DNA of 21,754 nucleotides from FEN-1297 sp046706945 (GTDB taxonomy: Bacteria; Bacteroidota; Ignavibacteria; Ignavibacteriales; Ignavibacteriaceae). This document shows positions 1 through 9,044 of this stretch, piece by piece (the stretch's first letter is position 1; each line of letters opens with the position of its first letter). The DNA lies in assembly GCA_046706945.1 (NCBI GenBank), contig JBJKOY010000239.1, positions 1-21,754 of the forward strand, in the 5' to 3' direction. The position numbers and the translations under genes are program-made. The notes under the pieces are model-generated. The model saw only the letters and a list, made by a program, of their open reading frames with translations. It was not told where the DNA came from and ran no database searches.

Positions 1-67
1 ATGTATATTTTACAATACATCATTCCTTAATATTCATTTCAAAAATCGGTATTATCAATAATTTTTA

Positions 68-84
68 TTGGCACTCAAATTGGA
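68..84 (+). promoter_or_regulatory. Possible sigma-54 (-24/-12) promoter
   Basis: The stretch TTGGCACTCAAATTGGA has the spacing of a sigma-54 promoter: a perfect -24 half (TTGGCAC) and, five bases later, TTGGA where the consensus is TTGCA/T. The mismatch falls on the normally conserved C of the -12 element, so this is only a candidate. It lies 25-40 bases before the two possible starts of the lipoprotein gene, a sensible place for a promoter. Confidence 0.22.
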
Positions 85-120
85 AAACCCGTTTCGCAGT
101 AAATCTAAATGGGTGTTAAA

Positions 121-933
121 ATGAAAAAAATAATTTTAATTATAAGCATTATAACTTTGACAATCGGGCTTTCGGCCTGTCACTTCCGGGATTTTTCACA
201 TATCGACGATCAGCCGCCGGCCCCTCCCACCGGTCTTAAAGTAATGAACGGCGATAACGTTGTAGATATTTCGTGGAATTATAACCCCGAAAGAGATGTT
301 GCCGGGTATAACATATACTATGCTTACAGTTATGACGGCAAGTACAATCTCATCGGATCGACGGAAAATAATTATTTTACGGATTATGAAGCGCATAACG
401 GCACTACCTATTATTATGCGGTAACTGCTTACGATTTTAACGGCAACGAAAGCGATTTAAGTTACGACGACATTAATGCCACCCCTAGACCGGAAGGATT
501 CAACGAAACCGTTTTTGATTATTTAAATTTCCCGGACATGGGCGGATTCTCTTTTACATCCTATTCCGATGTTCCGTATGACGACAGTTCCGCCGATTTT
601 TATTTTGAGAATTATAACGGTTCCTATTATATAGATGTTTGGCAGGACAGCGATATACGGGATATGGGCCAAACCCAGGACATTTACAGTATCTCTTACG
701 CCCCGGCGGGAGGCTGGTCTTCTACGAAAGACGCAATTGCGGTTCCGGGCCATACATATGTCATCTGGACCTGGGATAACCACTATGCCAAAATAAGAAT
801 AAAATCCATTTCAAACGAAAGACTGGTTTTCGACTGGGCATTCCAAACCGTAAAAGGGAATACAATGTTGAAAACCAAGAACGTTCCCCTGCAAAGAGGT
901 CCGTTAAACAAAGATACCCATAATAGGAAATAA
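121..933 (+). CDS. Fibronectin type III domain lipoprotein
   Basis: Predicted envelope lipoprotein of unknown function. From the ATG at 121 the protein opens with a Lys-Lys, a hydrophobic stretch and a lipobox LSAC with the lipidated Cys at residue 20, followed by a linker rich in Pro. One fibronectin type III domain follows (about residues 32-122), recognisable from the PPAPPTGLKV start, the WNYNPERDVAGYNIYY core and the TTYYYAVTAYD strand. The C-terminal ~140 residues (from about 130) are rich in Tyr, Asp, Ser and Trp and match no family I recognise; they look beta-rich. An in-frame ATG at 109 would add only MGVK; the later ATG gives a normal signal peptide, so I prefer it. Neither start has a good Shine-Dalgarno. 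The gene stands alone and is followed by a strong terminator. Lipoprotein and FnIII calls are firm; the role is unknown. Confidence 0.85.
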   Translation: MKKIILIISIITLTIGLSACHFRDFSHIDDQPPAPPTGLKVMNGDNVVDISWNYNPERDVAGYNIYYAYSYDGKYNLIGSTENNYFTDYEAHNGTTYYYAVTAYDFNGNESDLSYDDINATPRPEGFNETVFDYLNFPDMGGFSFTSYSDVPYDDSSADFYFENYNGSYYIDVWQDSDIRDMGQTQDIYSISYAPAGGWSSTKDAIAVPGHTYVIWTWDNHYAKIRIKSISNERLVFDWAFQTVKGNTMLKTKNVPLQRGPLNKDTHNRK

Positions 934-962
934 CTTTTACATTGTTGGTTTTTATATCATTC

Positions 963-997
963 CGCCGAAGCCGAAATTTTTCGGGCTTCGGCGTTTT
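963..997 (+). terminator. Rho-independent terminator after the lipoprotein gene
   Basis: A perfect 10-bp GC-rich stem (CGCCGAAGCC at 963-972 with GGCTTCGGCG at 984-993), an 11-nt A/T-rich loop and a TTTT run at 994-997. It sits 30 bases after the lipoprotein stop codon and separates that gene from the downstream operon. Confidence 0.82.
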
Positions 998-1093
998 GCT
1001 GCGGAAATGTATTTTTGCATTATTAACCGGTTTGGATTGAATGAGTTATAGATTTATTTTACTTATTTCATTAAATTGCCCATTGAAATAAAG

Positions 1094-1549
1094 ATGAATA
1101 ACCGTCTTAAAATACCCGTAATAACCCTGTTTATTTTGATTTCCGTTTTCGGCACATTGATAAACGGACAGGAATATCCAATTAAAACAGACAGCGTCCG
1201 ACAAATTAATCACGGCAAAGAAACGTTAAAAGAAATCGAGAACGGAATTGCCGAGGGTAACGTAAATATATTAATTGATTTTTTTAGTCCCCAAACTTAT
1301 CTCAGCTTATCCAACGGAATCAACGGGTATTACAGTTCGAATCAGGCATATTATGTCCTGGAAGAATTTTTCGGAGATTACCGCGCTTCCGATTTTAAAT
1401 TCAGAGATACGCAGGTTAACAAAGAAATTATGTACGGGACCGGGACATATATTTATACGCTGAGAGGTAAAAAAGACGAAGCGCACGTTTATGTTGCGTT
1501 GAAAAATGCCGGCAAAAAATGGAAAATAACACAGCTTACAATTAATTAA
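1094..1549 (+). CDS. Secreted DUF4783-like (NTF2/SnoaL-like) protein
   Basis: Small exported protein with the features of the DUF4783 family of Bacteroidota, whose fold is expected to be NTF2/SnoaL-like; no enzymatic role is established. From the ATG at 1094 there is a signal peptide (NNRLK, then a hydrophobic run to about residue 23, likely cut near NGQ/EYP). The mature part shows the family pattern: a helix with IENGIAEGN, the FFSPQTYLSLS strand, the Tyr-rich ANQAYYVLEEFF-type helix region and a final strand KKWKITQLTI. A TTG at 1076 would extend the protein by six residues ahead of the signal peptide and is less likely. The stop TAA overlaps the next ATG by one base (TAATG), so translation is probably coupled to the histidine kinase, suggesting an envelope partner for it. 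Family call is from remembered pattern, not a search. Confidence 0.75.
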   Translation: MNNRLKIPVITLFILISVFGTLINGQEYPIKTDSVRQINHGKETLKEIENGIAEGNVNILIDFFSPQTYLSLSNGINGYYSSNQAYYVLEEFFGDYRASDFKFRDTQVNKEIMYGTGTYIYTLRGKKDEAHVYVALKNAGKKWKITQLTIN

Positions 1550-4500
1550 TGTCTTTTAATATCTTGAAAAAACTAAAGGGCGATAGAAAATATTTTGCTA
1601 TCGTCTTTTTTATATTAATTCTGTTTTTGCTTTCCGGGATAATTTCGCCGATAATCGTTAAACAGATCGAAAATAATTGGGATGAAAAATTATCCTCAAA
1701 AATAGAAGAGATCCAAAATTACGTAACGGCTGATTTTGAAGAAAAGGAGAACACGCTTTTAAACACGGCCGCCTCCGTAAAAAACAACCTTAGAAAAGTC
1801 CTGCAGCCAAGAAACTCCTCTTACGGTGCATTAATAAAACTGGTTAACGAAAAAGCGTACCAAGATTATTCCATTGAAGTTCTGGCCCCGAACGGGAAAT
1901 TAATAGCATGGAATGTACAGATAGCGATCCCTCAAAACGATATTTTACCTATGGCATTTCCGCCGGGGCAGGCGCATTTTTACGATACGGATCTCTCTAC
2001 ATATATAACCGAAACCGATACGCTTCTTGTTGAGAACGAAGTCTTTTATCTCGTCGTCAGCAATGTAATTGAAAAGCAATTTAAAATAAACAATGCATAC
2101 TTCAAGCAGATAAATTTCTCCAAGGAATTATCTGAGAAATATTTTACGCAATTTAAATTAGATTATTCCCCCTTTGCGGAAGGTACGCTGGACGGCCGCA
2201 AATATTCGTTTGTCCTTACGAACAGTCAGGGAAATAAAATAGGGGAAGTTACATTTACCAAACCTACTTTGAACACAACAATAGATACTGTTTACAGGAA
2301 CTCGGCCCAAATTCAGAGCATTCTGGTATTTTTGGCCGGTATTATCATTATAATTGGTTTTAGAAAAGAATACAAGGAATTGAAGTACCGGACGGCTAAG
2401 ATACTAACATTGACATTTTTCCTTACTCTGTTCCGGATGCTTCTTTTTGCCGTGAATTTCCCCTCGGGGATATTGGGCGGTTCACTGGTTGATCCCGTAT
2501 ATTTCTCCTCGGCTTTCGGCGCAGGTATAGTAAAGTCGCCTGTTGAATTTTTCGTAACTGCTTTATTCGTTCTAATTATATCTGTAAACGGCTTCAGATA
2601 TCTGCTCGATTATTTAAGACACACGCAGATATTTCTTAAAAAAAATAAGATCATATTTTCGTTGCTTTTTTTCCCCCTTTCCTTCCTTTTCTTTCTAACC
2701 ATGCGCGGATTAAGTGCCTCGGCAAGAAGCGTAATTTTCGATTCCACGCTCCGGTATTTCAAGGAACCGGACCTTATTCCCAATTTACCGTCCATCGTCA
2801 TGAATCTTAATTTGCTGATGCTCGGAGTTGCTACGGTTCTGCTTTTATGCGCGTATATTTTAATATTGATGGCTTTAATACCGGAAAGCGACGGGAAAAG
2901 AATCAAATTGTATTTCATTTCATTCTTCTTTGTCTTTCAAATCCTAGGTTTATTATTTATATCTATAGAAAACGAACCGCTGATAACTCCCGTATTGAGT
3001 ATTATCTTCGTTACTTTCATAATAGGATTATGTTATAAAATTTACGTAAGTAAAAACGGCGAAGAATTCAATTTTATATACGTTACGCTAATCGCTTCGG
3101 TAATTTCAATTACACTGCTCAATTACTTCAATGTAAACCTGGAAAAACAATCGCTGAAAACGACGGCGATGGAGATTAACAGGCCGAACGACAGCCTGCT
3201 TAAATTTTTAATCACGGAAACCCTTACGAATGCTTCGAATAATAAAGATATAATAATGGATTTCGGCATGCGGAACAGCAACTATGACGCGGACGCATTC
3301 AGATTCTGGGCCAACAGTTCGCTTCAAAGGGAATCATTAAATTCGTCGGTCGCCATTTGGAATAAAGACCAGCATGCGATAGGTTCGTTTTCGGTCGGGA
3401 TAGACGCGGGGAATAAACTGCCTTCCGAGTTTTACAGATATTCGGGGAGCGAGCCCAAGATCATTGAAATAAGCGAGGGTCAGGATTCATCTAATAAAAT
3501 ATTCAAAGGGATAATTCCGGTTTACGACCGAGATATAAAATTAGGTTACATCACCGCATCCATCGGTGTAGATATACGGAATTTAGGAACGAACGACATA
3601 CCTCTTTTCCTGGAATCGCAAAAAAATATTTTAAACAGCGTTATTGATATCCGTCAATTAAAAATATTCGATTTCAACGGCTCCAAATTAAAAGACGTTT
3701 ACGGCGATATCTATCCTTCGAGAGATCAAATTAAGCCGATAATTAATGCCCATTTTTCCCAGGACAACGAAGCCTGGCTGAACCTGGACCTCAACGGTCA
3801 AAATTATTATACCTATGTCCTGAAAACTTTTTCGAACGGCAGCGAAAGAATTACCGCGGTTTTGACCAGGGAGAAGAAAATTTCCTGGGACTTTTTTAAT
3901 TTCTTTAAGATTTTTCTAATACACAGCATATTTATAATTTTCGCTCTTTCCGTCCTTTTACTTGTAAAAATTAGAGAGTACCGTTACAGTTTCAGAGCCC
4001 AGTTATTAATTGCGTTCCTGCTGGTATCGCTCCTTCCCATAATAGTACTGGCATTTTATAACAGGCAGATAGTGCAGCAAAGGAGTCAGACCGCAATATT
4101 CAACGACCTGAACGATCGCGTAAACTACATAGAGAAATATATTACAACCGAACTCGGACGGAACCAGGATATGGATCTGGTGCAGGTCTTCAATAAAGCC
4201 GGCCAGGATTTGGGAATAGCTTTTTCAGTATACGACGGGACCACCTCTCTTTACAATTTAAAGCAGCAATATTTTAAGATCGGGCTTTTAAACGACCGGT
4301 TGAACCCGATAGCGTATTATCAATTAAATTATCTGAGTTACAGAGAATATTTGACTCAGGAAAATATCGAGGGATTCGGCTACGATGCTTTTTATAAGAA
4401 GTTTACTATCGGCCAAAAACCGCTTATAATAGGAGTGAACGATGCTTTTAACAAGGTAAGGCTGTCGTTTTCGGTTGTGGATATCGACGTATTCCTGTTC

Positions 4501-5391
4501 GGTATTTTTTCTTTCACCACATTTATTATGATTTTGCTCAGCGCATTTCTAGCGGGAAGAATTTCGCTTCCCATACGGCGGCTTACGAAAGCAACGGATT
4601 CCGTGGCTCACGGGGATTTAAGCGTTGAACTGGAGAACAACGAGAAAGGAGAATTGAAGGAGTTGTACGACGGGTTTAATGCAATGACAAAAGAACTGCA
4701 GAAAAATCAGTCGGAACTGGCCGAACTGGAAAGAGAAACGGCATGGAAAGAAATGGCCAAACAAGTAGCGCACGAAATTAAAAATCCTCTTACCCCGATG
4801 AAACTGGCGGTACAGCAGTTAATTGCGTCCTATCGCGACCGGAATAAAAACTTTAACGAGATGTTCGAAAAGCTTTCGGCTACCATACTTAACCAAATTG
4901 AAAGTCTTAGTTCCATCGCATCCGAATTTTCCCGTTTTGCGCGTATGCCGAATTATAATCTGGAAAAATTGGATCTGCTTGCAGTACTGGACGACGCCGT
5001 TAACTTATTCGTTGACGAACACATTAAAATAGATTTGTCGTGTTCGTTCGAGAGCGCTTTTATAGAAGGTGACAAGGCTCAGCTTAGACGGGTGTTTATA
5101 AACTTTATCAGAAATTCCATTCAAGCCGGCGCTACGCATGTTTATTTAAGTATTAACCAAGAAGGAGAAAATTTTATCATTGTTATTAAAGACAACGGCA
5201 GAGGAATACCGGAAAACATCCGTTCGAAGGTTTTCGAGTCAAATTTTACCACCAAGGAAAAAGGAATGGGGATCGGTTTGAAGATCGCAAAACGGTACAT
5301 AGATAGTATAAACGGAAGCATTTCCGTAGCCGATCCGGGAACCCCCGGGGCCGAGTTTAAAATCACGGTTCCCCGTTTCAAAAATAATTAA
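1549..5391 (+). CDS. NtrY-like 12-TM sensor histidine kinase
   Basis: Large membrane histidine kinase that should phosphorylate an unseen response regulator. Reading hydrophobicity by eye: TM1 ~15-37; an extracytoplasmic loop 38-253; eight helices between ~254 and 525; a second outside loop ~526-784; TM10 ~785-806 and TM11 ~816-837; a third outside loop ~838-979; TM12 ~980-1003. This gives a parity-consistent topology with the kinase inside. A HAMP linker follows (~1000-1053), then the dimerisation helix with H1075 in AHEIKNPLTPMKLA, the N box (N1189), the G1 box DNGRGIPE (D1215) and G2 box GMGIGL (1239-1244). The HEIKNPLTP box is typical of the NtrY group. There is no receiver domain and no response regulator gene in the window. 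It begins inside the stop of the DUF4783-like gene and ends 11 bases before the helicase gene. Confidence 0.9.
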   Translation: MSFNILKKLKGDRKYFAIVFFILILFLLSGIISPIIVKQIENNWDEKLSSKIEEIQNYVTADFEEKENTLLNTAASVKNNLRKVLQPRNSSYGALIKLVNEKAYQDYSIEVLAPNGKLIAWNVQIAIPQNDILPMAFPPGQAHFYDTDLSTYITETDTLLVENEVFYLVVSNVIEKQFKINNAYFKQINFSKELSEKYFTQFKLDYSPFAEGTLDGRKYSFVLTNSQGNKIGEVTFTKPTLNTTIDTVYRNSAQIQSILVFLAGIIIIIGFRKEYKELKYRTAKILTLTFFLTLFRMLLFAVNFPSGILGGSLVDPVYFSSAFGAGIVKSPVEFFVTALFVLIISVNGFRYLLDYLRHTQIFLKKNKIIFSLLFFPLSFLFFLTMRGLSASARSVIFDSTLRYFKEPDLIPNLPSIVMNLNLLMLGVATVLLLCAYILILMALIPESDGKRIKLYFISFFFVFQILGLLFISIENEPLITPVLSIIFVTFIIGLCYKIYVSKNGEEFNFIYVTLIASVISITLLNYFNVNLEKQSLKTTAMEINRPNDSLLKFLITETLTNASNNKDIIMDFGMRNSNYDADAFRFWANSSLQRESLNSSVAIWNKDQHAIGSFSVGIDAGNKLPSEFYRYSGSEPKIIEISEGQDSSNKIFKGIIPVYDRDIKLGYITASIGVDIRNLGTNDIPLFLESQKNILNSVIDIRQLKIFDFNGSKLKDVYGDIYPSRDQIKPIINAHFSQDNEAWLNLDLNGQNYYTYVLKTFSNGSERITAVLTREKKISWDFFNFFKIFLIHSIFIIFALSVLLLVKIREYRYSFRAQLLIAFLLVSLLPIIVLAFYNRQIVQQRSQTAIFNDLNDRVNYIEKYITTELGRNQDMDLVQVFNKAGQDLGIAFSVYDGTTSLYNLKQQYFKIGLLNDRLNPIAYYQLNYLSYREYLTQENIEGFGYDAFYKKFTIGQKPLIIGVNDAFNKVRLSFSVVDIDVFLFGIFSFTTFIMILLSAFLAGRISLPIRRLTKATDSVAHGDLSVELENNEKGELKELYDGFNAMTKELQKNQSELAELERETAWKEMAKQVAHEIKNPLTPMKLAVQQLIASYRDRNKNFNEMFEKLSATILNQIESLSSIASEFSRFARMPNYNLEKLDLLAVLDDAVNLFVDEHIKIDLSCSFESAFIEGDKAQLRRVFINFIRNSIQAGATHVYLSINQEGENFIIVIKDNGRGIPENIRSKVFESNFTTKEKGMGIGLKIAKRYIDSINGSISVADPGTPGAEFKITVPRFKNN

Positions 5392-5402
5392 ACGGACGAA
5401 AA

Positions 5403-8400
5403 ATGAATCCTTTAACCCCGCATCAGCAAGCCGCAATGAACTTAGACAGCCATATATCGCTTACCGCAAATGCCGGTTCGGGAAAAACGCTCGTACTTTC
5501 AAGAAGATATATTGAAATCGTTTTAAAAGAAAAAATTGCGCTAAGAAACATAGCCGCAATAACATTCACAGAAAAAGCGGCCAGCGAATTATACAGAAAA
5601 ATTGCGGCTCAAATCGAAGAGAGATTGCAAAACACGCGGGATGAAAATACAATTAGGATATTGGAAAATATGCGTAGGCAGCTTGTTTCCGCCAACATTT
5701 CCACGATCCATTCCTTTTGCATAGATATTTTAAGGGAGTACCCGGTTGAAGCCGGTCTCGACGCAAATTTTTCTCCAATCGACGAACAGCTTTCAACCGA
5801 GTTGATCGAATTGACAGTAGAGGATACGATAAAAGCTTCGATACAAAACAAACTCGAGGAACCGCGTCTGAAAAAACTCATTCGCTTTTTCTCGTCGAAA
5901 AGTACATTGGCGCGGGAATTAATATCCTTAATACAAAACAGAAAAAACGTTCTTAATATTGCCGATAAAATATACGGAGGCGATGAAAAAGACACCGCAG
6001 ATTTCTTTAAACGGAAGTTCAAAGAACTCATCCCGCTCGTCGTGCTGAAAGAAGAATTTAAAGTTTTAAACTTCTTATCAGAAATAAATAATGCGGTATT
6101 AAAAAACAAACCTGATAATTCCGTCGCACTGGAAGCGGCGCCGGTTATAGAGAAAATAAAAAATACCGGCGATTACGATGGGAAAATATTTTTATACGGT
6201 GATCTAAAGAAAATGCTTTCGGTACAAAAAGGAACTCTGAAGGTAAGAGATTACCTGGGAAAGCAAAAAGATGAAATGGGCAGTGAAATAAAGACGGTTG
6301 AAAAATTTTTTACGGGTTTGGAAGGCTTGGAATTTTCCGCAAATAGCGCTGAAATAGAACTTGAATTGGCAAATTACGGCCATCTTATGCTGCATTTCTT
6401 TATGAATGCCTTAAAATCGTACGAAGCTAAAAAAAACGAGAACGGATACCTAGATTATGAAGATATATTGCTGTGCACAAAAGAGATCCTGAATAAGGAG
6501 AACGTAAGGAACGGATTGTCCGAAAAGTATAAGTACATTATGATAGACGAATACCAGGATACCAACGAAATACAATACAATATTTTTCTTCCGATACTCG
6601 ATATGCTGAAAAAGGGAAATCTGTTTGTCGTCGGAGACGAAAAACAAAGTATTTATATGTTCAGGGACGCCGAACTGGAAGTATTCGCAAAGACGAAAAA
6701 AGATATTGCCGATAAGTCAGGCGAGCAATTTTTGCTGACTTTACCCGACAGTTTCAGAATGGCGCCGTCAATAGCATTATTTGCGAATTTGTTATTTAAA
6801 AGATTATTCGCAGACCCGGACCCGCTTTATAACGAAGTTAATCATAACGATATAGTTTGTGCCAGAAAAGATGAATTACGGGGAAAAATAGAGATACTGA
6901 TTCCGCAGCCGGAACACGGCGGACAGGTATTAGACGGGGAAGATAACGGTCCGGGAAATATCGAGGCCGAATTTATTGCAGCGAGAATTCTTAAACTGCT
7001 GAAAGACGAAACTTCCGAAAGCATAAGCTGGAACGAGATAGCAGTCCTATGCAGGAAAAGAAAATCTTTCGCCGAACTGGAAAAAGCGTTCGTTAAATTT
7101 AAAATCCCATTTACCATACTCGGGGGGAAAGGCTTCTACCAAAGGCAATCGATTTACGATATTTATAATTATTTTTCTTTTTTGTCGGACAACGGCAACG
7201 ATACGGCTTTGATAGGTACTTTGCGCAGTCCTTTTTTTAACCTTTCCGATTCGGAAATATTTGAAATATCCCTATTGTCCGGATCCGATTTCAGGGAAAA
7301 ATTAAAAGTCTATGCGGGAAGAGGTCCCGCTTATAATAATATTGTCCGGGTACTTGAGGAAAATACCGCATTGTCGGACAGCTACGATATTACCGCGCTG
7401 CTGAGAAAAATTTTAAACGAATCCGATTTTTTAGCGGCGTTATCCTCCAAGCCGAACGGCGTGCAGGAAACAGCCAATATAAATAAATTAATCAGACTCA
7501 CGATAAATTTCGCCTCGCAGGGATTTAAGACGCTTTACGACTATGTTAATTTTCTCAAAGACTCTATCGAACGTACCGAAGACGAGGCTCAGGCGGTGCT
7601 TCCCGAAGAATCTGATTCTGTTAAAATAATGACGATTCACCAGGCGAAAGGTCTGGAATTCAAAGCGGTTTTCTTATACAAGTGCGACGATAAATCGGAC
7701 GCTGCGACCGTTAAGTCAAAGTCTTTTACCGTCGACAAGTCTCTCGGTCTCTTAACAAAGGTTCCTGTCGGCGAGAATTATTTCTCCGATTACCAGGCCG
7801 CGCCTATCGTCGGAATCGCCAATATCATCTCAAGGAAAAAAAATATTGCCGAAAATAAGAGGCTGTTTTATGTAGCCGTAACCAGGGCGATGAATTATCT
7901 TTTTATATCCGCCGGTCCCAAGAAAGAGTTCGAATACAACGAAAATTCGTTTATAGGTCTGCTGGCAGAAGCATTAAACTTAGATCTATCCGCCGCCGAA
8001 TTTAAGACTGCCGGCAGTTTACAATTTTTAACCGAAGAAAACGGCTTTTATGTGAATACTGTGAAAATGACGGAACTTCGTATTCCGGTTCTTAAAAAAA
8101 TCGAAAACGGAGTGTTCGAAATAAAAATACGCGACGCGGAATTTCCGATTAAACTGGCCGTGGAAAAGATCGGCGATGTAACCGAAAGCGAAATAATATC
8201 CGCTACGAAAGTAGCTATTTTCATGCAATGCCCCGTAAAATATCAACTGACTTACGAATACGGATACGCGAATCTTTTCGGGGAATACAGGAACTGGATT
8301 TTAAATAATAGACTTTCTTTTAAAATTGAAAACGAATACGAATTTAATCCTGCCGAGAATGCGCCTTCCGAGGAAAATTACGAGCCGAAGCCGCTTCGGG

Positions 8401-9044
8401 AAATGAAGCGATACGGAGACGTAAAAGGCAGGATAATTCATGAACTGCTCGATAAAGGACCAGACACAAAAGATTTGAAAAAGGAAACCGGCATGCTTAT
8501 CCGGAAAGAACTGGCCCGGTTTGATGAAGACAGCAGGTTAGCAGAACAGCTGAAAGAAGATATTATTGCAGATATTTTAAATTTTTACGAATCGGAAGAA
8601 TATAATAATATCAAAGGGTTCACTGATTATAAAAACGAATATGAAATATATGCAAAGGAAGGTGATTTCTTCCTGTACGGCATTATCGATAAGATAATTT
8701 TCGACGCCGATAAAATTATAATCATAGATTATAAAACGGACGATATTGCTGTTGAAGAAATAGGGAAAAAGTCGAAAGCATATTTAACGCAGCTGAATTT
8801 TTACGCGTATATCGTTTCCAAGCTATATCCCGGGATCGGGGATATTGAAACAAGACTTATTTTTATAAAACATCCTCATAAAACAACGGTAAGGCAAATA
8901 ACAAAGAAAATGCTTCAGACTATCAAGGGAGATATAATAGGCATGGTAAAGCTGACCCGGACAAAGAATTACCTCCCCGTAACCGAACACTGCCGCGATT
9001 GCAATTTTGCCGTTGAAGGAAAGTGCATAAAAAAAAGCCGGTAA
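5403..9044 (+). CDS. AddA-like UvrD helicase with Fe-S PD-(D/E)XK nuclease domain
   Basis: Superfamily 1A helicase fused to a RecB-family nuclease, of the type that resects double-strand DNA breaks. Helicase motifs: Q motif LTPHQQAAM (4-12), Walker A AGSGKT (24-29), Ia ITFTEKAASEL (53-63), II IDEYQDTN (381-388), III VVGDEKQSIYMFR (409-421), IV around DSFRM (449-453), V IMTIHQAKGLEF (742-753), VI RLFYVAVTRAM (820-830). The nuclease follows: H1013 (GRIIHELL), D1096 (GIIDKI), D1109 and K1111 (IIDYKTDD), Q1130 (LTQLNFYAY). Cysteines flank it: C943 in QCPVKYQL and C1197, C1200, C1208 near the C-terminus, the arrangement of the Fe-S staple known from AddB-type nucleases. Length matches AddA (~1200). 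No addB or recC/recD is in the window. The start follows the kinase gene by 11 bases, so co-transcription is likely. Whether it works with a distant AddB or alone cannot be told. Confidence 0.88.
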   Translation: MNPLTPHQQAAMNLDSHISLTANAGSGKTLVLSRRYIEIVLKEKIALRNIAAITFTEKAASELYRKIAAQIEERLQNTRDENTIRILENMRRQLVSANISTIHSFCIDILREYPVEAGLDANFSPIDEQLSTELIELTVEDTIKASIQNKLEEPRLKKLIRFFSSKSTLARELISLIQNRKNVLNIADKIYGGDEKDTADFFKRKFKELIPLVVLKEEFKVLNFLSEINNAVLKNKPDNSVALEAAPVIEKIKNTGDYDGKIFLYGDLKKMLSVQKGTLKVRDYLGKQKDEMGSEIKTVEKFFTGLEGLEFSANSAEIELELANYGHLMLHFFMNALKSYEAKKNENGYLDYEDILLCTKEILNKENVRNGLSEKYKYIMIDEYQDTNEIQYNIFLPILDMLKKGNLFVVGDEKQSIYMFRDAELEVFAKTKKDIADKSGEQFLLTLPDSFRMAPSIALFANLLFKRLFADPDPLYNEVNHNDIVCARKDELRGKIEILIPQPEHGGQVLDGEDNGPGNIEAEFIAARILKLLKDETSESISWNEIAVLCRKRKSFAELEKAFVKFKIPFTILGGKGFYQRQSIYDIYNYFSFLSDNGNDTALIGTLRSPFFNLSDSEIFEISLLSGSDFREKLKVYAGRGPAYNNIVRVLEENTALSDSYDITALLRKILNESDFLAALSSKPNGVQETANINKLIRLTINFASQGFKTLYDYVNFLKDSIERTEDEAQAVLPEESDSVKIMTIHQAKGLEFKAVFLYKCDDKSDAATVKSKSFTVDKSLGLLTKVPVGENYFSDYQAAPIVGIANIISRKKNIAENKRLFYVAVTRAMNYLFISAGPKKEFEYNENSFIGLLAEALNLDLSAAEFKTAGSLQFLTEENGFYVNTVKMTELRIPVLKKIENGVFEIKIRDAEFPIKLAVEKIGDVTESEIISATKVAIFMQCPVKYQLTYEYGYANLFGEYRNWILNNRLSFKIENEYEFNPAENAPSEENYEPKPLREMKRYGDVKGRIIHELLDKGPDTKDLKKETGMLIRKELARFDEDSRLAEQLKEDIIADILNFYESEEYNNIKGFTDYKNEYEIYAKEGDFFLYGIIDKIIFDADKIIIIDYKTDDIAVEEIGKKSKAYLTQLNFYAYIVSKLYPGIGDIETRLIFIKHPHKTTVRQITKKMLQTIKGDIIGMVKLTRTKNYLPVTEHCRDCNFAVEGKCIKKSR

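Noticed and set aside
1076..1549. TTG at 1076 as start of the DUF4783-like gene
   Set aside because: It would put PIEIK ahead of a normal signal peptide; the ATG at 1094 gives a better leader and neither has a decisive ribosome binding site.
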